Shown: positions 60,491 to 64,000 of the stretch, piece by piece | Numbering within the stretch: the first letter of the stretch is position 1 | How the letters are laid out: every line of letters begins with the position of its first letter | Source of the DNA: Alphaproteobacteria bacterium | GTDB lineage: Bacteria; Pseudomonadota; Alphaproteobacteria; Bin95 | Direction of reading: 5' to 3' | Length of the DNA: 64,000 nt | NCBI GenBank assembly: GCA_030833925.1 | Contig: JAURGE010000009.1 | Span: 1-64,000, forward strand | Made by a program: the position numbers and the translations under genes | The notes under the pieces: generated by a model | What the model was told of the DNA's origin: nothing | Database searches by the model: none | The model's input: the letters and a program-made list of their open reading frames with translations, nothing else

Positions 60491-63400
60491 ACGCAATGAT
60501 ATCTCCTCAATTTTAATAATTGGAGCTGGCCCGATCGTAATTGGCCAGGCCTGTGAATTCGACTACTCAGGTGCTCAAGCTTGCAAAGCCCTACGGGAAG
60601 AGGGCTACCGAGTGATCCTAGTGAACTCGAATCCAGCTACCATTATGACGGACCCCGAATTCGCTGACGCCACGTATATCGAGCCCATCACGCCGGAGAT
60701 GGTTGAAAAGATTATCATCAAGGAAAAACCAGACGCTCTTCTTCCCACTATGGGTGGCCAAACAGCGCTAAATACAGCGCTAGCATTAGCCGAGTCAGGG
60801 GTTCTAGATCGCCATGGCGTCGAATTAATTGGAGCAAAAAAAGAAGCTATAGCGAAAGCAGAGGATAGGCAGCTCTTCCGTGATGCTATGGATAAAATTG
60901 GCCTATCAACACCAATAAGTGCCGTTGTGCGGGATATGACAACCGCACGAGAAAAAATGAAAGAGATTGGCCTTCCAGTCATCATTCGCCCTTCTTTTAC
61001 ACTTGGCGGAGCTGGTGGTGGTATTGCTTATAACTCCGATGAGTTTGATGAAATTGTGCAAGGCGGAATCGATGCTTCTCCAATAAACGAAGTTCTAATT
61101 GAACAGTCCGTATTAGGTTGGAAAGAATTTGAGATGGAAGTCGTGCGCGATCGCGCAGACAACTGCATCATTGTGTGTTCCATAGAAAATATAGATCCAA
61201 TGGGCATACACACAGGCGATAGCGTGACCGTTGCGCCAGCGCTTACGCTGACCGACAAAGAATTCCAAATTATGCGGAATGCTTCGATTGCAGTCTTGCG
61301 TGAAATTGGCGTTGATACTGGCGGCTCAAACGTTCAATTCGCTGTGAACCCAAAAAATGGTGATCTCGTTGTAATTGAAATGAACCCACGGGTGTCTCGG
61401 TCCTCAGCTCTTGCGTCAAAAGCCACAGGCTTTCCCATAGCAAAGATCGCCGCAAAATTAGCAGTGGGTTACACGCTGGATGAACTTCAAAATGATATCA
61501 CCCGGGTTACCCCGGCTTCCTTTGAACCAACTCTTGACTACGTTGTAGTCAAAATTCCTCGGTTTACCTTTGAAAAATTTCCCGGCGCACAACCACTGCT
61601 AACAACATCGATGAAATCGGTTGGTGAAGCGATGGCAATCGGGCGGTCCTTCCCAGAAGCCTATCAAAAGGCTCTTCGTTCGATGGAAACAGGGCTTTCC
61701 GGTCTCGATGAAATCGAAATTGAAGGTGCGCCATCTAAAGATGCTCTTATTAAAGCACTTGCCCAACCAGTTCCTGACAGAGGACTGCTTATTGCCCAAG
61801 CATTCCGTCATGGCCTTTCAATAGAAGATGCAGCTAAGGCAAGTAGCTACGATCCATGGTTTCTCGGCCAGATAAAAATGCTGGTTGACGTTGAAACCGA
61901 AGTAATCGCATCAGGATTACCCGAAGATTCTAATGGAATGGCACGCCTGAAACGGCTGGGCTTCTCTGATGTCCGCCTCGCTAAGTTAGCGCAATTAAAA
62001 GAAGAAAACGTCCGACGGCTCAGACACAATCTAGGGGTTAAACCAGTATACAAACGGATTGATACTAGTGCTGCGGAATTCCCGTCTTCCACAGCTTACA
62101 TGTACTCGTGTTATGAGGACCCAGCGACTGGTGCGCCAGAGTGCGAAGCTGCCCCAAGTAATTCCAAAAAAATAATGATTCTAGGTGGTGGGCCTAATCG
62201 TATTGGTCAAGGAATTGAGTTCGACTATTGCTGTGTCCACGCAGCTTATGCCCTGGCAGAAGCTGGCTTTGAGACCATAATGGTCAACTGTAATCCTGAA
62301 ACTGTGTCGACAGACTACGACACATCCGACCGTCTCTATTTTGAACCCCTAACAGCAGAAGACGTTCTTGAAATTGGAAATTTAGAGGCTTCAACGGGTG
62401 AACTTTTAGGCGCAATCGTGCAATTTGGCGGTCAAACACCACTTAAGCTTGCAGCAGCGCTCGAGGCAGAGGGAATTCCAGTCCTTGGAACATCTCCTGA
62501 TGCTATCGACTTAGCGGAAGACAGAAAACGCTTCCAGCAACTTCTGAACGATCTAAACCTTCGGCAGCCTCCAAACGGAACAGCAACCAACGAATTCGAG
62601 GCTGAGGCGATTGCTAATCAGATAGGTTACCCAGTATTGCTTAGGCCCTCCTATGTGTTAGGCGGGCGGGCGATGGAAATAGTGCACGATGCAGAAGATT
62701 TGCGCCGCTACATGCAAACAGCAGTCAAAGCATCGGGCGACAATCCTGTTCTCGTAGACCGTTATCTTGCCAACGCTATCGAGGTAGATGTTGATGCACT
62801 AGGAGATGGCACCGATGTTCGTATAGCCGGTGTCATGGAACATATTGAGGAAGCAGGCGTTCACTCCGGTGATAGTGCCTGTGCGTTACCGCCTCACAGC
62901 TTAGCGGCCGAAACGATCGCTGAAATAAGCCGTCAAGTAATAGCGATGGGCAAAGCTCTAAAGGTTAAAGGGCTAATGAATGCTCAATTTGCTGTGCAGC
63001 CAGCAGATAACAATGACTCAATCTTTGTATTAGAGGTAAACCCGCGCGCCAGCCGCACGGCGCCTTTTGTTGCCAAAGCCACAGGGGTTCCAATAGCTAA
63101 GTTAGCAGCAAGAGCTATGGCTGGCGAAATGTTAGATGACTTGCCTGCTCTTAACCCATCTCCCCGACAGATCGCGGTCAAAGAAGCAGTGTTCCCATTC
63201 GCTAGGTTCCCGGGTGTGGATATTTTATTAGGTCCAGAAATGAAATCTACTGGAGAGGCCATGGGTCTCGACACCGATTTCGGCCGAGCTTTTGCGAAGT
63301 CTCAAATTGGCGGCGGAGCTGTCCTTCCTATGGAAGGTACGATTTTCATTTCTGTGCGCAATCACGACAAACCTCTTCTGACCGCGTCGGCTCAACATTG

Positions 63401-63728
63401 CGTGGAAATGGGATTTAAAATCCTCGCCACTGAAGGAACCGCAGATTTCCTCAATTCATCAGGCATACCCGCAACGAGGATAAATAAAGTACTAGAGGGG
63501 CGGCCTCACATCGTGGACGCCATCAAATCAAACCAGGTCCAACTCGTGATTAACACTTCCGAGGGAATAGAATCGATTAGGGATAGCTTTAGTTTGCGCC
63601 GAGCCGCCCTTCTAGAGCGTGTGCCATATTATACGACTGCAGCTGGTGCTATCGCCGCTGTAAAGGCAATTTCAGCTCTGAAATCCGGGGCGCTTGAAGT
63701 AAGCCCTCTCCAATCCTACTTTAGGTAA
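60483..63728 (+). CDS. carB: Carbamoyl phosphate synthase large subunit
   Basis: [44 protein letters not shown]; duplicated ATP-grasp domains; overlaps carA by 8 nt. Confidence 0.97.
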   Translation: MPKRNDISSILIIGAGPIVIGQACEFDYSGAQACKALREEGYRVILVNSNPATIMTDPEFADATYIEPITPEMVEKIIIKEKPDALLPTMGGQTALNTALALAESGVLDRHGVELIGAKKEAIAKAEDRQLFRDAMDKIGLSTPISAVVRDMTTAREKMKEIGLPVIIRPSFTLGGAGGGIAYNSDEFDEIVQGGIDASPINEVLIEQSVLGWKEFEMEVVRDRADNCIIVCSIENIDPMGIHTGDSVTVAPALTLTDKEFQIMRNASIAVLREIGVDTGGSNVQFAVNPKNGDLVVIEMNPRVSRSSALASKATGFPIAKIAAKLAVGYTLDELQNDITRVTPASFEPTLDYVVVKIPRFTFEKFPGAQPLLTTSMKSVGEAMAIGRSFPEAYQKALRSMETGLSGLDEIEIEGAPSKDALIKALAQPVPDRGLLIAQAFRHGLSIEDAAKASSYDPWFLGQIKMLVDVETEVIASGLPEDSNGMARLKRLGFSDVRLAKLAQLKEENVRRLRHNLGVKPVYKRIDTSAAEFPSSTAYMYSCYEDPATGAPECEAAPSNSKKIMILGGGPNRIGQGIEFDYCCVHAAYALAEAGFETIMVNCNPETVSTDYDTSDRLYFEPLTAEDVLEIGNLEASTGELLGAIVQFGGQTPLKLAAALEAEGIPVLGTSPDAIDLAEDRKRFQQLLNDLNLRQPPNGTATNEFEAEAIANQIGYPVLLRPSYVLGGRAMEIVHDAEDLRRYMQTAVKASGDNPVLVDRYLANAIEVDVDALGDGTDVRIAGVMEHIEEAGVHSGDSACALPPHSLAAETIAEISRQVIAMGKALKVKGLMNAQFAVQPADNNDSIFVLEVNPRASRTAPFVAKATGVPIAKLAARAMAGEMLDDLPALNPSPRQIAVKEAVFPFARFPGVDILLGPEMKSTGEAMGLDTDFGRAFAKSQIGGGAVLPMEGTIFISVRNHDKPLLTASAQHCVEMGFKILATEGTADFLNSSGIPATRINKVLEGRPHIVDAIKSNQVQLVINTSEGIESIRDSFSLRRAALLERVPYYTTAAGAIAAVKAISALKSGALEVSPLQSYFR

Positions 63729-63898
63729 CTTGGTTCGAAAGCTGCGCTGGCGATAGAGTTTGCAGCTCTTGAACGTCTAACTGTTCGCCCTCTAGTGTTT
63801 GGGCCGTTCAGTGATAGACTTTCAATCATAAAGATCACGCCAGCATAACAAAGCTGTTGGCTATATGAAAAACAGCGTTCTTTAACGGAGTAAGGCTA

Positions 63899-64000
63899 AT
63901 GGAACGTTTTCCAATGACCCCCGGCGGTCTCAAGAAGCTGCAGGAGGAACTGAAACGTTTAAAAAGTGAGGAGCGTCCGGCGATCATCCGCGCAATTGCG
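63899..64000 (+). CDS. greA: Transcription elongation factor GreA (partial, runs off right edge)
   Basis: Translation MERFPMTPGGLKKLQEELKRLKSEERPAIIRAIA, the typical GreA N-terminus. Confidence 0.92.
   Translation, partial: MERFPMTPGGLKKLQEELKRLKSEERPAIIRAIA

Overview
The window looks like chromosomal DNA of an alphaproteobacterium, probably Rhodospirillales-like; this is inferred from gene order and protein character, not from a database search. It is densely coding and mostly housekeeping. Recognisable blocks are tsaB(partial)-tsaE; a P-loop ATPase-metA pair; gammaCA-argC; rplM-rpsI; coq9-def and rpsU; ubiG/lysC-NMO-ptsP-rodZ-like-ispG-hisS-prfA-prmC-DUF4167; aroQ; plsC/chaC; bpt; mobA/moaA-nadK-abrB; and rpoD-dnaG-yqeY/carAB-greA(partial). 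Accessory genes include a ComDE-like split TPP enzyme next to MFS transporters, four tandem CaiB/BaiF CoA-transferases (a fifth lies elsewhere), and an orphan nitrile-hydratase-beta-like protein coupled to TerC. The most distinctive structure is a ~107-nt imperfect direct repeat. It contains the last codons of rpsI plus its terminator, and it brackets a ~1.25 kb AT-rich segment carrying a secreted dienelactone-hydrolase-like gene, so it resembles an integration scar at the rpsI 3' end. No CRISPR array, rRNA, convincing tRNA, transposase or integrase was found. No clearly new multi-gene system can be proven from sequence alone.
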